Source: Allomuricauda sp. ARW1Y1 (GTDB lineage Bacteria > Bacteroidota > Bacteroidia > Flavobacteriales > Flavobacteriaceae). From it: DNA of 64,000 nucleotides. The position numbers and the translations under genes were made by a program. Below are positions 10,093 through 17,523 of the stretch, one piece after another. The notes under the pieces were generated by a model that saw only the letters and a list, made by a program, of their open reading frames with translations, was not told where the DNA came from and made no database searches. How positions within the stretch are numbered: position 1 is the first letter of the stretch; each line of letters starts with the position of its first letter. The DNA lies in NCBI RefSeq assembly GCF_013407935.1, contig NZ_JACBZU010000001.1:930001-994000 (forward strand), given 5' to 3'.

Positions 10093-10395
10093 TTAACTAT
10101 CGGTTAAAAAATTTTTCAAATCCCTTCCTCCATACAATACCCGAACGATACGAACCCTATTCTTCATTTTTCTATAGAAGATGATATGGGAGTTGTAAGG
10201 AAAACTGAAAAGCCCATCTTTAATTTCATTTCTTTTCTTCCCAATGTCGGGGTTCTGTGCGATGGCTTCGAAGTGCTCGTTCAATCCGATCAAATATGAA
10301 ATGGCTTGTGTGGAACCAAATTTAGTTTCCCCGTAGGCGAAAATAGCTTCAATGTCGTTATCCGCTTCTTGCGATAATACATACCGGTCAATCAC
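10093..10395 (-). CDS. type II toxin, RelE/ParE superfamily
   Basis: A 100-residue protein of the ParE/RelE fold. It has an N-terminal helix with VLSQEADNDIEAIFAYG, a central strand set with FPYNSHIIFYRKM, and the C-terminal VRIVRVLYGGRD with the usual Arg and Asp before the last strand. ParE-type toxins poison gyrase and RelE-type toxins cut mRNA; the pairing with a ParD-like antitoxin favours ParE. The start overlaps the antitoxin stop by four bases (ATGA). The stop is directly followed by the aminotransferase start. Confidence 0.85.
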   Translation of the reverse strand: MIDRYVLSQEADNDIEAIFAYGETKFGSTQAISYLIGLNEHFEAIAQNPDIGKKRNEIKDGLFSFPYNSHIIFYRKMKNRVRIVRVLYGGRDLKNFLTDS

Positions 10396-10616
10396 CCTTT
10401 CTTCTTTGAAGCAATAATTTCCTCCATCGTTCTTGGACTATCCGGTCCGTTCCAACCTTTCTCGATTTCCCTTCTAAGGTCATCAATCACTTTTTCCCTG
10501 TAGATTTTGTGCAAGCGCAAGGCATCGCGTATCACTTCGCTATTATTCTGGTATTCGCCTGTTGCTACCTGTTGGGCAATATATTCTTCCTGTTTTTTTG
10601 TGAAACTGATATTCAT
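10392..10616 (-). CDS. type II antitoxin, ParD family
   Basis: A 74-residue ribbon-helix-helix antitoxin starting MNISFTKKQEEYIAQQV, with NSEVIRDALRLHK as the RHH helix pair and a charged C-terminal tail that would wrap the toxin. I chose ATG at 10616 rather than an upstream in-frame start at 10640. The family begins here, and the predicted -7 element (10645-10638) would leave the longer start outside the transcript. ParD proteins usually repress their own promoter; a 7-bp inverted repeat overlaps the predicted -33 element. Confidence 0.85.
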   Translation of the reverse strand: MNISFTKKQEEYIAQQVATGEYQNNSEVIRDALRLHKIYREKVIDDLRREIEKGWNGPDSPRTMEEIIASKKKG

Positions 10617-10637
10617 AATACGCCTATTCTGTCCTCT

Positions 10638-10678
10638 CAAAATTATAGATTATGTCCAAAATTGTCAAATATGGACAT
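10638..10678 (-). promoter_or_regulatory. parDE promoter and putative operator
   Basis: On the minus strand TTG (10668-10666), a 20-base spacer and TAATTTTG (10645-10638) form a good Bacteroidota promoter. ATGTCCA (10652-10658) and TGGACAT (10672-10678) make a perfect 7-bp inverted repeat centred on the -33 element, a natural place for autorepression by ParD. Binding by ParD is inference. Confidence 0.65.
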
Positions 10679-11565
10679 CATAAGTTTTCCGCAAACAATA
10701 AATAAGCCATCGCCTTTTCCGTATCGCCCTCTTCCAACAATTGTTTGGCCAAGCTATGTAGTTCGGTTTTGGAGGTGCTTTGTACACCTTCCTTTTCAAT
10801 AATTTTTTTAATATCCGCTGGGGATGGAATGCTTTCCAGATTCCCCAATCGGCCCAGATTGTTGCCGGTAAGAACATCGCTTTCGCGAATCCCCTTGGGC
10901 AATGCATCAACACCTATACCCTGACTGCGGATAGGCTTTGGAATCTCGAACAGGGACTCTTTAATCGCACGGATATACCAATTACCTCCCATACGACCCA
11001 CCAAATCCAACTTTTCGGTGTCCAATACATCATCCGTTAAGTACTCATCGTTGATATGGATCATATCCACCTGAGCGATGATCAAATTTCCCGCTCCGGG
11101 GGTTTGTGCAATCTCCACCACTTCCAAAACCGTACATTCAAAGGATACGGGAGCCTCACCCACACGCGGGGGTTTTACCTTCACGCTGGGCACTTCGGTA
11201 AAGCCGGCTTTCACGAATTCGTTCACCCCTTTGTCGTAGGCCGTGCTGGAGAGCGACATTTGCTCCGCCATTTTGTGGTTCACTACATTGATGACCACTT
11301 GTGGCACTTCCACCACATTTTGATGTGTATGTTTTAAGGAATTGTCCCTACCGCTTCGCGTTGGCGAAAACACCATCACTGGCGGATTGGAACTAAAGAC
11401 GTTAAAAAAACTGTACGGGCTCAGGTTGACGTTGCCTTCGGCATCCACGGTACTGGCAAAGCAAATCGGCCTTGGTGCCACTGCGGTGGACAAAATAGTG
11501 TACAGTTCCGGTTGGGGTATGGTAGTTGGGTCTAAGGTTTTGATCATATTTTCGTTTTCTATCAT
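10678..11565 (-). CDS. flavin reductase-like FMN-binding protein
   Basis: A 295-residue protein whose N-terminal about 200 residues match the flavin-reductase-like (DIM6/NTAB, PF01613) split-barrel family. Motifs include TAVAPRPICFASTVDAEG, NLSPYSFFNVFSSNPP and a downstream LDLVGRMGGNWYIR. Members bind FMN and reduce flavin or act as stand-alone flavoenzymes. The C-terminal about 90 residues add two predicted helices (PSPADIKKIIEKEGV, then ELHSLAKQLLEEGDTEKAM). It sits between the toxin-antitoxin pair and fahA, all on one strand, so a part in aromatic catabolism is suggested by context only. The stop codon overlaps the edge of the parDE operator. Confidence 0.8.
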   Translation of the reverse strand: MIENENMIKTLDPTTIPQPELYTILSTAVAPRPICFASTVDAEGNVNLSPYSFFNVFSSNPPVMVFSPTRSGRDNSLKHTHQNVVEVPQVVINVVNHKMAEQMSLSSTAYDKGVNEFVKAGFTEVPSVKVKPPRVGEAPVSFECTVLEVVEIAQTPGAGNLIIAQVDMIHINDEYLTDDVLDTEKLDLVGRMGGNWYIRAIKESLFEIPKPIRSQGIGVDALPKGIRESDVLTGNNLGRLGNLESIPSPADIKKIIEKEGVQSTSKTELHSLAKQLLEEGDTEKAMAYLLFAENL

Positions 11566-11605
11566 TTCCGCGAAGGCGAAAATCTCAATTCATTTTATAT
11601 CTAGG

Positions 11606-11656
11606 AGACTGAGCGTAGTCGAAGTCACCATTCAGTGGCTCTGACTCCGCTCGGCC
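11606..11656. repeat. REP-like palindrome between fahA and the flavin reductase gene
   Basis: An imperfect inverted repeat. The left arm 11606-11630 contains CTGAGCGTAGTCGAAGTCAC and the right arm 11635-11656 contains CTCTGACTCCGCTCGGCC; about 16 of 22 positions pair. It may act as a processing site or weak attenuator between the two genes. Confidence 0.55.
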
Positions 11657-11663
11657 ACCAAAA

Positions 11664-12884
11664 TCATTTCGCAGGCAACACTTTGGCAGAAACTTCGCCA
11701 AATCCGACTCGAATATCGCCATTTTGGGCGTAACCTCGCATGGTCACTGTGTCACCATCTTCAATAAATTTACGTTCGCTTCCGTCTTTTAGTTTGATGG
11801 GTTTCGTTCCTCCCCAAGACAATTCGAGCATGGAACCAAAACTGTTTTCCTCTTTACCGGAGATGGTTCCAGAAGCCATCATATCACCGATATTGATGTT
11901 ACAACCATTTACCGTATGGTGGGCCAATTGTTGGGCCATGTTCCAGTACATAAATTTGAAATTGCTTTGGCAAACCGTGGTTTCTTCGCCCTCTTCCGGT
12001 GTGATGCCCACTTCTAGGTGGATGTCGTAATTCTTTTCGCCCTCATATGTAAGGTAGGGCAATACTTCAGGTTCTTGTTTGGGCCCTGCCAACTTGAAAG
12101 GTTCCAAAGCTTCCAATGTCACTACCCAAGGTGAAATGGATGAAGCGAAGTTCTTGGCCAAAAAAGGCCCTAGCGGTACATATTCCCATTTTTGGATATC
12201 ACGTGCCGACCAGTCGTTGAACAGCACCAGTCCGAAGATATAATCCTCCGCATTGGCGGTGGAAACGGATTCACCAAGCTTTGTCTCTTTTCCGCAGATA
12301 AATCCCATTTCCAGTTCAAAATCCAAGCGTTTGGTAGGTCCAAACACGGGCGAATCTGCTCCGTTGGGCATGGTCTGTCCTTTGGGACGATGAATGGGTT
12401 GTCCGCTCACAATAATGGAGCTGGCCCTGCCATGGTAACCCACGGGAATATGCTTCCAATTGGGCAAAAGGGCATTCTCAGGGTCGCGGAACATTTTCCC
12501 CACATTGGTAGCATGCTCCAAGCTGGAATAAAAATCGGTATAATCTCCAACCGCAACGGGCATGTGCATCTGGGCTTCGGACTGCTTCACAAAGAGTTCG
12601 GGCTTTCCCGCCAAAACAGAGTTGTCATCCTTGAGCCAATGCTGGATTTTTTTACGGACACGGGTGGTGATTTCTTTCCCGAGGGAAATAAAATCGTTTA
12701 GGGTGTCCTTTTCCAACAATGCGGTGTTGAAGTCAAATACATCCAGTTCGGCCACGGCCGCCAAATCCAAAATATGCTCTCCTATGGCCACACCAATGCG
12801 AGGGCTTCGGTCTTGGGTGGAAAAAATCCCAAAGGGGATATTGTGAATGGAAAAATCTGAATTTTCGGGTATATCTATAATCAT
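11664..12884 (-). CDS. fahA: fumarylacetoacetase
   Basis: Fumarylacetoacetase hydrolyses fumarylacetoacetate to fumarate and acetoacetate, the last step of tyrosine breakdown. The 406-residue product carries the N-terminal SH3-like domain (IHNIPFGIFSTQDRSPRIGV) and the catalytic FAH domain. The latter shows DFYSSLEHATNVGKMFRD, HIPVGYHGRASSI, the metal-binding LDFELEMGF and DWSARDIQKWEYVPLGPF. The length is normal for the two-domain FahA. It follows hmgA with a 100-base gap that holds a REP-like palindrome. Confidence 0.96.
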   Translation of the reverse strand: MIIDIPENSDFSIHNIPFGIFSTQDRSPRIGVAIGEHILDLAAVAELDVFDFNTALLEKDTLNDFISLGKEITTRVRKKIQHWLKDDNSVLAGKPELFVKQSEAQMHMPVAVGDYTDFYSSLEHATNVGKMFRDPENALLPNWKHIPVGYHGRASSIIVSGQPIHRPKGQTMPNGADSPVFGPTKRLDFELEMGFICGKETKLGESVSTANAEDYIFGLVLFNDWSARDIQKWEYVPLGPFLAKNFASSISPWVVTLEALEPFKLAGPKQEPEVLPYLTYEGEKNYDIHLEVGITPEEGEETTVCQSNFKFMYWNMAQQLAHHTVNGCNINIGDMMASGTISGKEENSFGSMLELSWGGTKPIKLKDGSERKFIEDGDTVTMRGYAQNGDIRVGFGEVSAKVLPAK

Positions 12885-12897
12885 CTGAGGGTAAATA

Positions 12898-12963
12898 TGT
12901 CAGCTCGAGCACAGTTGAGAGCAATACTTAGGCCTTCTTTTCTCGACTGTGCTCAAAATGACA
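12898..12963. repeat. REP-like palindrome between hmgA and fahA
   Basis: The left arm 12898-12920 begins TGTCAGCTCGAGCACAGT and the right arm 12941-12963 ends GTGCTCAAAATGACA. The arms pair at 19 of 23 positions. The TGTCA(N)GAGC(N)CAGTCGAGA pattern resembles a word I recall as repeated in intergenic regions of many Flavobacteriaceae genomes (recollection, not searched). Confidence 0.65.
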
Positions 12964-12984
12964 GAAGGCCTTAATGAATTTATG

Positions 12985-14142
12985 TTACTCCAACCACGAT
13001 TTATAGTACTTGCCATCATCGATTTTAAGGGCGTTCTCCGTAACCTGCAAGGGTTTGAAGGTGTCTATCATCACTGCCAGTTCCTCCGTACCTTTTTTTC
13101 CAATACTTGCCTCGTAGGTACCAGGGTGTGGTCCGTGTGGAATACCCGCAGGGTGCAGGGAAATATATCCTGGTCCAATACCCGTCCGGCTCATAAAGTC
13201 ACCATCAACATAATACAGCACTTCGTCCGAATCTATATTGGAGTGGTTATAGGGCGCCGGAATGGATTTTGGGTGATAATCGTATAGCCTTGGGCAGAAC
13301 GAACAGACCACAAATGCACCGGTCTCAAAAGTCTGGTGTACAGGTGGCGGTTGATGAACGCGTCCCGTAATCGGTTCAAAATTATGGATGGAGAATCCGT
13401 AAGGGAAGTTGTAACCGTCCCATCCCACCACATCAAATGGATGCGTAGCATAGACCAGTTGGTGCAACATGCCCTGTTTTTTGATTTTCATCAAAAATTC
13501 TCCTTTTTCATCAAAGGTCTCGAGGTCCTGTGGCAATTTGTAGTCGCGCTCACAGAAAGGGGAGTGCTCCAATAATTGTCCAAACCAATTTCGATAGCGT
13601 TTTGGGGTATAAATAGGATGGAATGATTCCGCAAACAAAATTCGGTTGTCCTCGGTATCAAACTCTATCTGGTAAATCATCCCGCGTGGAATGATGAGGT
13701 AGTCCCCATATTCGAACGGAATATTGCCCAAAAAGGTCTTCAAAGTTCCCGACCCTTTGTGGATAAAGAGCATTTCATCGGCATCGGCATTTTTGTAAAA
13801 GTAGTCGGTCACCGATTTTCTGGGTGCTGCCAAGCCCACATGAACGTCATTGTTCACCAAAAGAGGTTCGCGCGCCTCCAAAAAGTCATCTTTGGGCGAT
13901 ACATCAAAACCGATGAACTTTCGGCTGGTGATGTTCTTTTCCACGGCAATTTTGGGACTGGCGTCCAACGCTTTTCCGATTTCCTTGACCTGCGTAGGCC
14001 TGTGGATGTGATAGGAAAGGGAGGACATCCCATCAAAACCGATAGTCCCAAAAAGCTGCTCGTAATATAGGCCGCCTTCGGGTTTCTCGAATTGGGTGTG
14101 CCGCTTTTGCGGAATTTTCCCGAGTTTATGATAAATAGGCAT
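12985..14142 (-). CDS. hmgA: homogentisate 1,2-dioxygenase
   Basis: HmgA opens the ring of homogentisate to maleylacetoacetate using Fe(II). The 385-residue protein begins MPIYHKLGKIPQKRHTQFEK and contains YEQLFGTIGFDGMSSLSYHI, SGTLKTFLGNIPFEYGDYLIIP and the metal-site region HPAGIPHGPHPGTYEAS, as expected for the bacterial short form of homogentisate dioxygenase. It lies 78 bases after hppD with a stem-loop in the gap. All genes of the cluster except marR are on the minus strand, which suggests one operon from the hppD promoter. Confidence 0.96.
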   Translation of the reverse strand: MPIYHKLGKIPQKRHTQFEKPEGGLYYEQLFGTIGFDGMSSLSYHIHRPTQVKEIGKALDASPKIAVEKNITSRKFIGFDVSPKDDFLEAREPLLVNNDVHVGLAAPRKSVTDYFYKNADADEMLFIHKGSGTLKTFLGNIPFEYGDYLIIPRGMIYQIEFDTEDNRILFAESFHPIYTPKRYRNWFGQLLEHSPFCERDYKLPQDLETFDEKGEFLMKIKKQGMLHQLVYATHPFDVVGWDGYNFPYGFSIHNFEPITGRVHQPPPVHQTFETGAFVVCSFCPRLYDYHPKSIPAPYNHSNIDSDEVLYYVDGDFMSRTGIGPGYISLHPAGIPHGPHPGTYEASIGKKGTEELAVMIDTFKPLQVTENALKIDDGKYYKSWLE

Positions 14143-14167
14143 TTTTCTCGAATTTGAGTTTAAAGTT

Positions 14168-14206
14168 ATGGGTTATAAACCTGAAATTCAACAGTTCATA
14201 ACCCAT
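14168..14206. repeat. 9-bp inverted repeat between hppD and hmgA
   Basis: ATGGGTTAT (14168-14176) and its exact complement ATAACCCAT (14198-14206) are separated by 21 bases. They could form a hairpin in the hppD-hmgA transcript or be an operator. There is no U-tract, so it is not a standard terminator. Confidence 0.5.
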
Positions 14207-14220
14207 TCCTTTTACTGTGA

Positions 14221-15354
14221 TTAATGCAAGGTGCCGCGTAGCTCCTGCTCACGTTCGATGGCTTCGAACAGTGCTTTAAAGTTACCCTTTCCGAAGGATT
14301 GTGCGCCCTTTCTTTGGATAATTTCGAAGAACATGGTCGGTCTGGGTTCCACAGGTTTGGTGAAAATCTGCAGCAAATAGCCTTCATCATCGCGGTCTAC
14401 CAAAATACCAAGCTCTTTTAAGGGAGCGATATCCTCATCGATTTCCCCAACACGGTCGGTTACTGCATCGTAGTAGGTAGCGGGCACCCGTAGGAATTCC
14501 ACGCCTCGGCTTCTAAGGTCGCGAACGGTTTTAATGATATCGTCTGTGGCAACGGCAATGTGCTGTACCCCTTCATCCTCATAGAAATCTAGGTATTCTT
14601 CTACCTGTGATTTTTTCTTCCCTTCGGCAGGTTCATTGATCGGGAATTTGATACGACCGTTTCCATTGCTCATTACTTTACTCATCAAAGCCGTATAGTC
14701 GGTGGAGATATCCTTGTCATCAAAAGAAAGAATATTCTTGAATCCCAAAACGTCTTCATAGAATTTTACCCAATGGTTCATTTTGTTCCACCCCACGTTG
14801 CCCACCATGTGGTCCACAAACTTGAGACCGGTTGGCTCTGGATTGTAATCGGGTGTTTCCCATTTTTTGAAGCCGGGCAAAAAAGTTCCATTGTAGTCCT
14901 TACGTTCCACAAAAATATGAACAGTCTCCCCGTAGGTGTAAATTCCGGATCGTACCACTCTTCCGTCTTTGTCTTCCTCGACAGTAGGTTCCATGTAGGA
15001 TGTAGCTCCACGTTCCATGGCATTGTTGTATGCTACTGTTGCATCGTCCACCCAAAGGGCCACCACTTTTACGCCATCGCCATGCTTGTCGATGTGCTTT
15101 CCGATTTCTGTTCCGCTCTTCAAAGGGGAGGTCAGTACCAAACGGATTTTATCTTGGACCACCACATAGCTTTCACGGTCCTTTAGTCCTGTTTCAAGTC
15201 CGGCTTGTGCATAGGATTGAAAGCCAAAAGCCGTTTTGTAGTAGTGTGCAGCTTGTTTGGAATTCCCTACGTAGAGTTCCACGTAGTCCGTGCCGTTTAT
15301 CGGCATAAAATCCTCTGATGTATTTGCTCCTTTTGGAAGTGTTGATGTTTCCAT
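14221..15354 (-). CDS. hppD: 4-hydroxyphenylpyruvate dioxygenase
   Basis: HppD converts 4-hydroxyphenylpyruvate to homogentisate. The 377 residues form two vicinal-oxygen-chelate halves. The Fe(II) ligands are visible as H182 (VDHMVGNVGW), H265 (GVQHIAVATDD) and E344 (MFFEIIQRKG). The length is typical. The C-terminal QSFGKGNFKALFEAIEREQ helix gating the active site is also present. It is the first gene of the catabolic run and diverges from a MarR regulator. A palindrome and a -7 element lie in the shared intergenic region. Confidence 0.97.
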   Translation of the reverse strand: METSTLPKGANTSEDFMPINGTDYVELYVGNSKQAAHYYKTAFGFQSYAQAGLETGLKDRESYVVVQDKIRLVLTSPLKSGTEIGKHIDKHGDGVKVVALWVDDATVAYNNAMERGATSYMEPTVEEDKDGRVVRSGIYTYGETVHIFVERKDYNGTFLPGFKKWETPDYNPEPTGLKFVDHMVGNVGWNKMNHWVKFYEDVLGFKNILSFDDKDISTDYTALMSKVMSNGNGRIKFPINEPAEGKKKSQVEEYLDFYEDEGVQHIAVATDDIIKTVRDLRSRGVEFLRVPATYYDAVTDRVGEIDEDIAPLKELGILVDRDDEGYLLQIFTKPVEPRPTMFFEIIQRKGAQSFGKGNFKALFEAIEREQELRGTLH

Positions 15355-15387
15355 GATTCGTTTATGTTTTTACGGTTTAGTCCTATT

Positions 15388-15410
15388 TTGTTGCATCAAC
15401 AACAAAAATA
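15388..15410. promoter_or_regulatory. putative MarR operator and hppD -7 element
   Basis: TTGTTG (15388-15393), CAT, CAACAA (15397-15402) is a perfect 15-bp palindrome in the hppD/marR intergenic region. Immediately next to it, TATTTTTG on the minus strand (15410-15403) fits the -7 consensus for hppD, although no good -33 element is seen. A regulator bound to the palindrome would cover the predicted hppD transcription start. Binding by the neighbouring MarR protein is inference. Confidence 0.55.
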
Positions 15411-15528
15411 ATAAAATTGGAATAGGAAAGCGATTTTACAAACAGAAAATTGCGTTAAAATTCCAGTTGCCCATACCATGTGGACATACTGCTTCGGAAT
15501 CCCTATTTTTGAAGCTATTATTAGATAT

Positions 15529-15984
15529 ATGCTCAGTCGGATAGATGAAATACAGGGGATGGGGTTCCATTTGGATTTGGTGCTCCGAAAAATTCAAAAA
15601 GCTTATTTGCGCAAGTTTGATGAACTTGGGGTGGATACGACCATTGAACAATGGGTGATTCTCTATCAAATCCATCAGTTGGGTGATGATGCCAGCCAGC
15701 GGGATATTGTGAATGAAAACTTCCGCAATCGGGCCACTACCTCCCGAGTTATCGGTGGTCTGGAGAAAAAAGGATGGATTTCCAAGACCCGTTTTGAAGG
15801 TGACCAAAAGCGATTTAAATTGGAATTGACCCCAAAAGGACAAGAAATCTTGGATTTGACCTTGCCCAGTGCCCTACAATTGCGAAAATTGGCACTTAAA
15901 GGTGTAGACCCTTCCGAATTTGAGATCTTTTTAAAGGTATTGGATCAAATGGGGGATAACTACGAGGCGGACATGGACCAATAG
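15529..15984 (+). CDS. MarR-family transcriptional regulator
   Basis: A 151-residue winged-helix regulator. The helix-turn-helix region reads DDASQRDIVNENFRNRATTS followed by RVIGGLEKKGWISKTRF, and the wing ends in KRFKLELTPKGQEI. I chose the internal ATG at 15529: the family begins with MLSRIDEIQ-like sequence, and 17 extra residues from 15478 have no homology-like character. It diverges from hppD, so it probably controls the tyrosine catabolic genes in response to an aromatic ligand. Its 3' end overlaps the convergent permease gene by 25 bases. Confidence 0.85.
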   Translation: MLSRIDEIQGMGFHLDLVLRKIQKAYLRKFDELGVDTTIEQWVILYQIHQLGDDASQRDIVNENFRNRATTSRVIGGLEKKGWISKTRFEGDQKRFKLELTPKGQEILDLTLPSALQLRKLALKGVDPSEFEIFLKVLDQMGDNYEADMDQ

Positions 15985-16709
15985 TCAAAAGCCAACTTGG
16001 TTATGGTGGCCAGTCCAATCAGCAAAATAAAAATCAAACTGAGCTTACGGAACCTTTCTTGGGGAATGTAATGCAGTATTCTTTTGCCCAGATAAGTACC
16101 AATTATACCAATGGCGAACAAAAATGGTAGGTACATCAGTTCTTGTTTACCAATATATCCATTGCCATAGTAGACAAAGGTCCGTGAAAAATCAATCATA
16201 AAATCGATAAATGCCGAAGTGGCAATAAAGGCGCTTTTTTCCAAATTAAAGGCTGCCATGGTAAGTCCGCGAATAGCTCCTCCCGTTCCCAAAAGTCCCG
16301 CAGAAAAACCCGATAGGGCCCCTCCGATGATAGAATTTTTTTTATTGGGAAGTATCACGATTTCGCTTTTGATCAGGAACAGTAGGCTAAAAACCACCAA
16401 GAATGCGCCCAGCACAATTTCAAGGATGGCGCTATCGGCGATTTTGGACAGGAATCCGCCAACAATCACAAAAAGTACGGACGGTATGCCAATATAGAGC
16501 AGCAGTTTTTTGTCCAGACCTTTTTTGAACAGGAAAATCTTGCTCACATTGCTGGAGAGGTGAAAAATGGCCGTCATTCCGAGCACCGAATAAAAATCAA
16601 AATAAAAGTTCCCCAAGGGCACGAAGAAGACGGAAGAACCAAAGCCTCCAATGGTCCCGATGATTTCGGCGACCAATGCCAACAACAGAAAAATATAGTT
16701 GATTTTCAT
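15960..16709 (-). CDS. TauE/SafE-family membrane permease
   Basis: A 249-residue integral membrane protein with about eight hydrophobic segments in two similar halves, matching the sulfite exporter TauE/SafE family (PF01925). Markers are the N-terminal EIIGTIGGFGSSVFFVP and, at the start of the second half, GALSGFSAGLLGTGGAIRG. The family exports small anions, especially organosulfur or sulfite compounds; the substrate here is unknown. It is convergent with the MarR gene and overlaps its last 25 bases, so the two may influence each other through antisense transcription. Confidence 0.85.
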   Translation of the reverse strand: MKINYIFLLLALVAEIIGTIGGFGSSVFFVPLGNFYFDFYSVLGMTAIFHLSSNVSKIFLFKKGLDKKLLLYIGIPSVLFVIVGGFLSKIADSAILEIVLGAFLVVFSLLFLIKSEIVILPNKKNSIIGGALSGFSAGLLGTGGAIRGLTMAAFNLEKSAFIATSAFIDFMIDFSRTFVYYGNGYIGKQELMYLPFLFAIGIIGTYLGKRILHYIPQERFRKLSLIFILLIGLATITKLAFDYWSMSAS

Positions 16710-16889
16710 ACTGCAGAAAGATAGTGAGGTATTGCATATGGAAGACAGTTTTATGCCATTTTACCCTAATGAAATCTTAAAAAATGGATTTTAGGTTAAT
16801 TCAGCACATAAACTGGATAATCTAATGGACGTAGGGCGTATAAAACCACCGCAACTTTGTACCCGTATAACTTATAGATATACAAAGCT

Positions 16890-17453
16890 ATGAAGACAAC
16901 AAATGTTTATCCAACTATATGGGCTACACCCTATTACACACCGAGTGTGATGGCGGGCTGGTACGAAAGGAGTACCCAAGTAGCTGAATTGATTTTGAAG
17001 AACGATGTCGTAAACGACCTCAAGGTTTCGGAAATGAACCTGAATATAACGCGATTCTCTGCCATTGATGAGCAGGGGAAAGAACATTTCATCTTGGATT
17101 TTCCAGGTCAGAACCCAGTGAACCTTAAGGGAGTTGCGTCAGGAAATTTCATTCATTCCAAAAGCGTGCTTTCCCTTCCTGAAGGCTCGTATAAGGCACT
17201 ACGTTTTTATTTGGCGGACTGGGGCAACCACTTTATTTACGAAGATGGGATGGAAGAATCTGCCAATGCGTTCAACCGTTTGGATTTCCACATTGAGAAC
17301 GGATTTGTGGTGGAGAACGGAAACAACCCAGAAGTAAAGTTATGGTTTGACTTTGCTCCCTACCAGTGGAAGCGACACTTTAAACCGCTTACGGATTTGT
17401 TTATGGGGAGCAAAAGTCAAAGACCACGATTGGCCAATAGTTTTGGCAATTGA
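16890..17453 (+). CDS. hypothetical protein, possibly DUF4382-like
   Basis: A 187-residue protein I do not firmly recognise. It starts MKTTNVYPTIWATPYYTPSV with no obvious signal peptide and no membrane segment. A central stretch (VLSLPEGSYKALRFYLADWG, then FNRLDFHIENGFVVENG and KLWFDFAPY) has the strand order of DUF4382-type beta-sandwich domains, a weak resemblance only. It is a single-gene unit: 180 bases separate it from the divergent permease and a bidirectional terminator follows 24 bases after the stop. Confidence 0.7.
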   Translation: MKTTNVYPTIWATPYYTPSVMAGWYERSTQVAELILKNDVVNDLKVSEMNLNITRFSAIDEQGKEHFILDFPGQNPVNLKGVASGNFIHSKSVLSLPEGSYKALRFYLADWGNHFIYEDGMEESANAFNRLDFHIENGFVVENGNNPEVKLWFDFAPYQWKRHFKPLTDLFMGSKSQRPRLANSFGN

Positions 17454-17476
17454 TCACCAAGTTATGAGAAAGAATG

Positions 17477-17503
17477 AAAAAGGCACCAATTGGTGCCTTT
17501 TTT
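17477..17503. terminator. bidirectional terminator
   Basis: A perfect palindrome AAAGGCACC-AATT-GGTGCCTTT, with T6 continuing on the plus strand and T5 on the minus strand, lies between the convergent hypothetical gene and the S41 protease gene. It can stop transcription in both directions. Confidence 0.92.
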
Positions 17504-17523
17504 AATTTGAAGTGTGCTTATAA

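Noticed and set aside
15478-15528. Longer MarR start
   Set aside because: The 17 extra residues have no family character, and would start about 70 bases downstream of the palindrome without better context.
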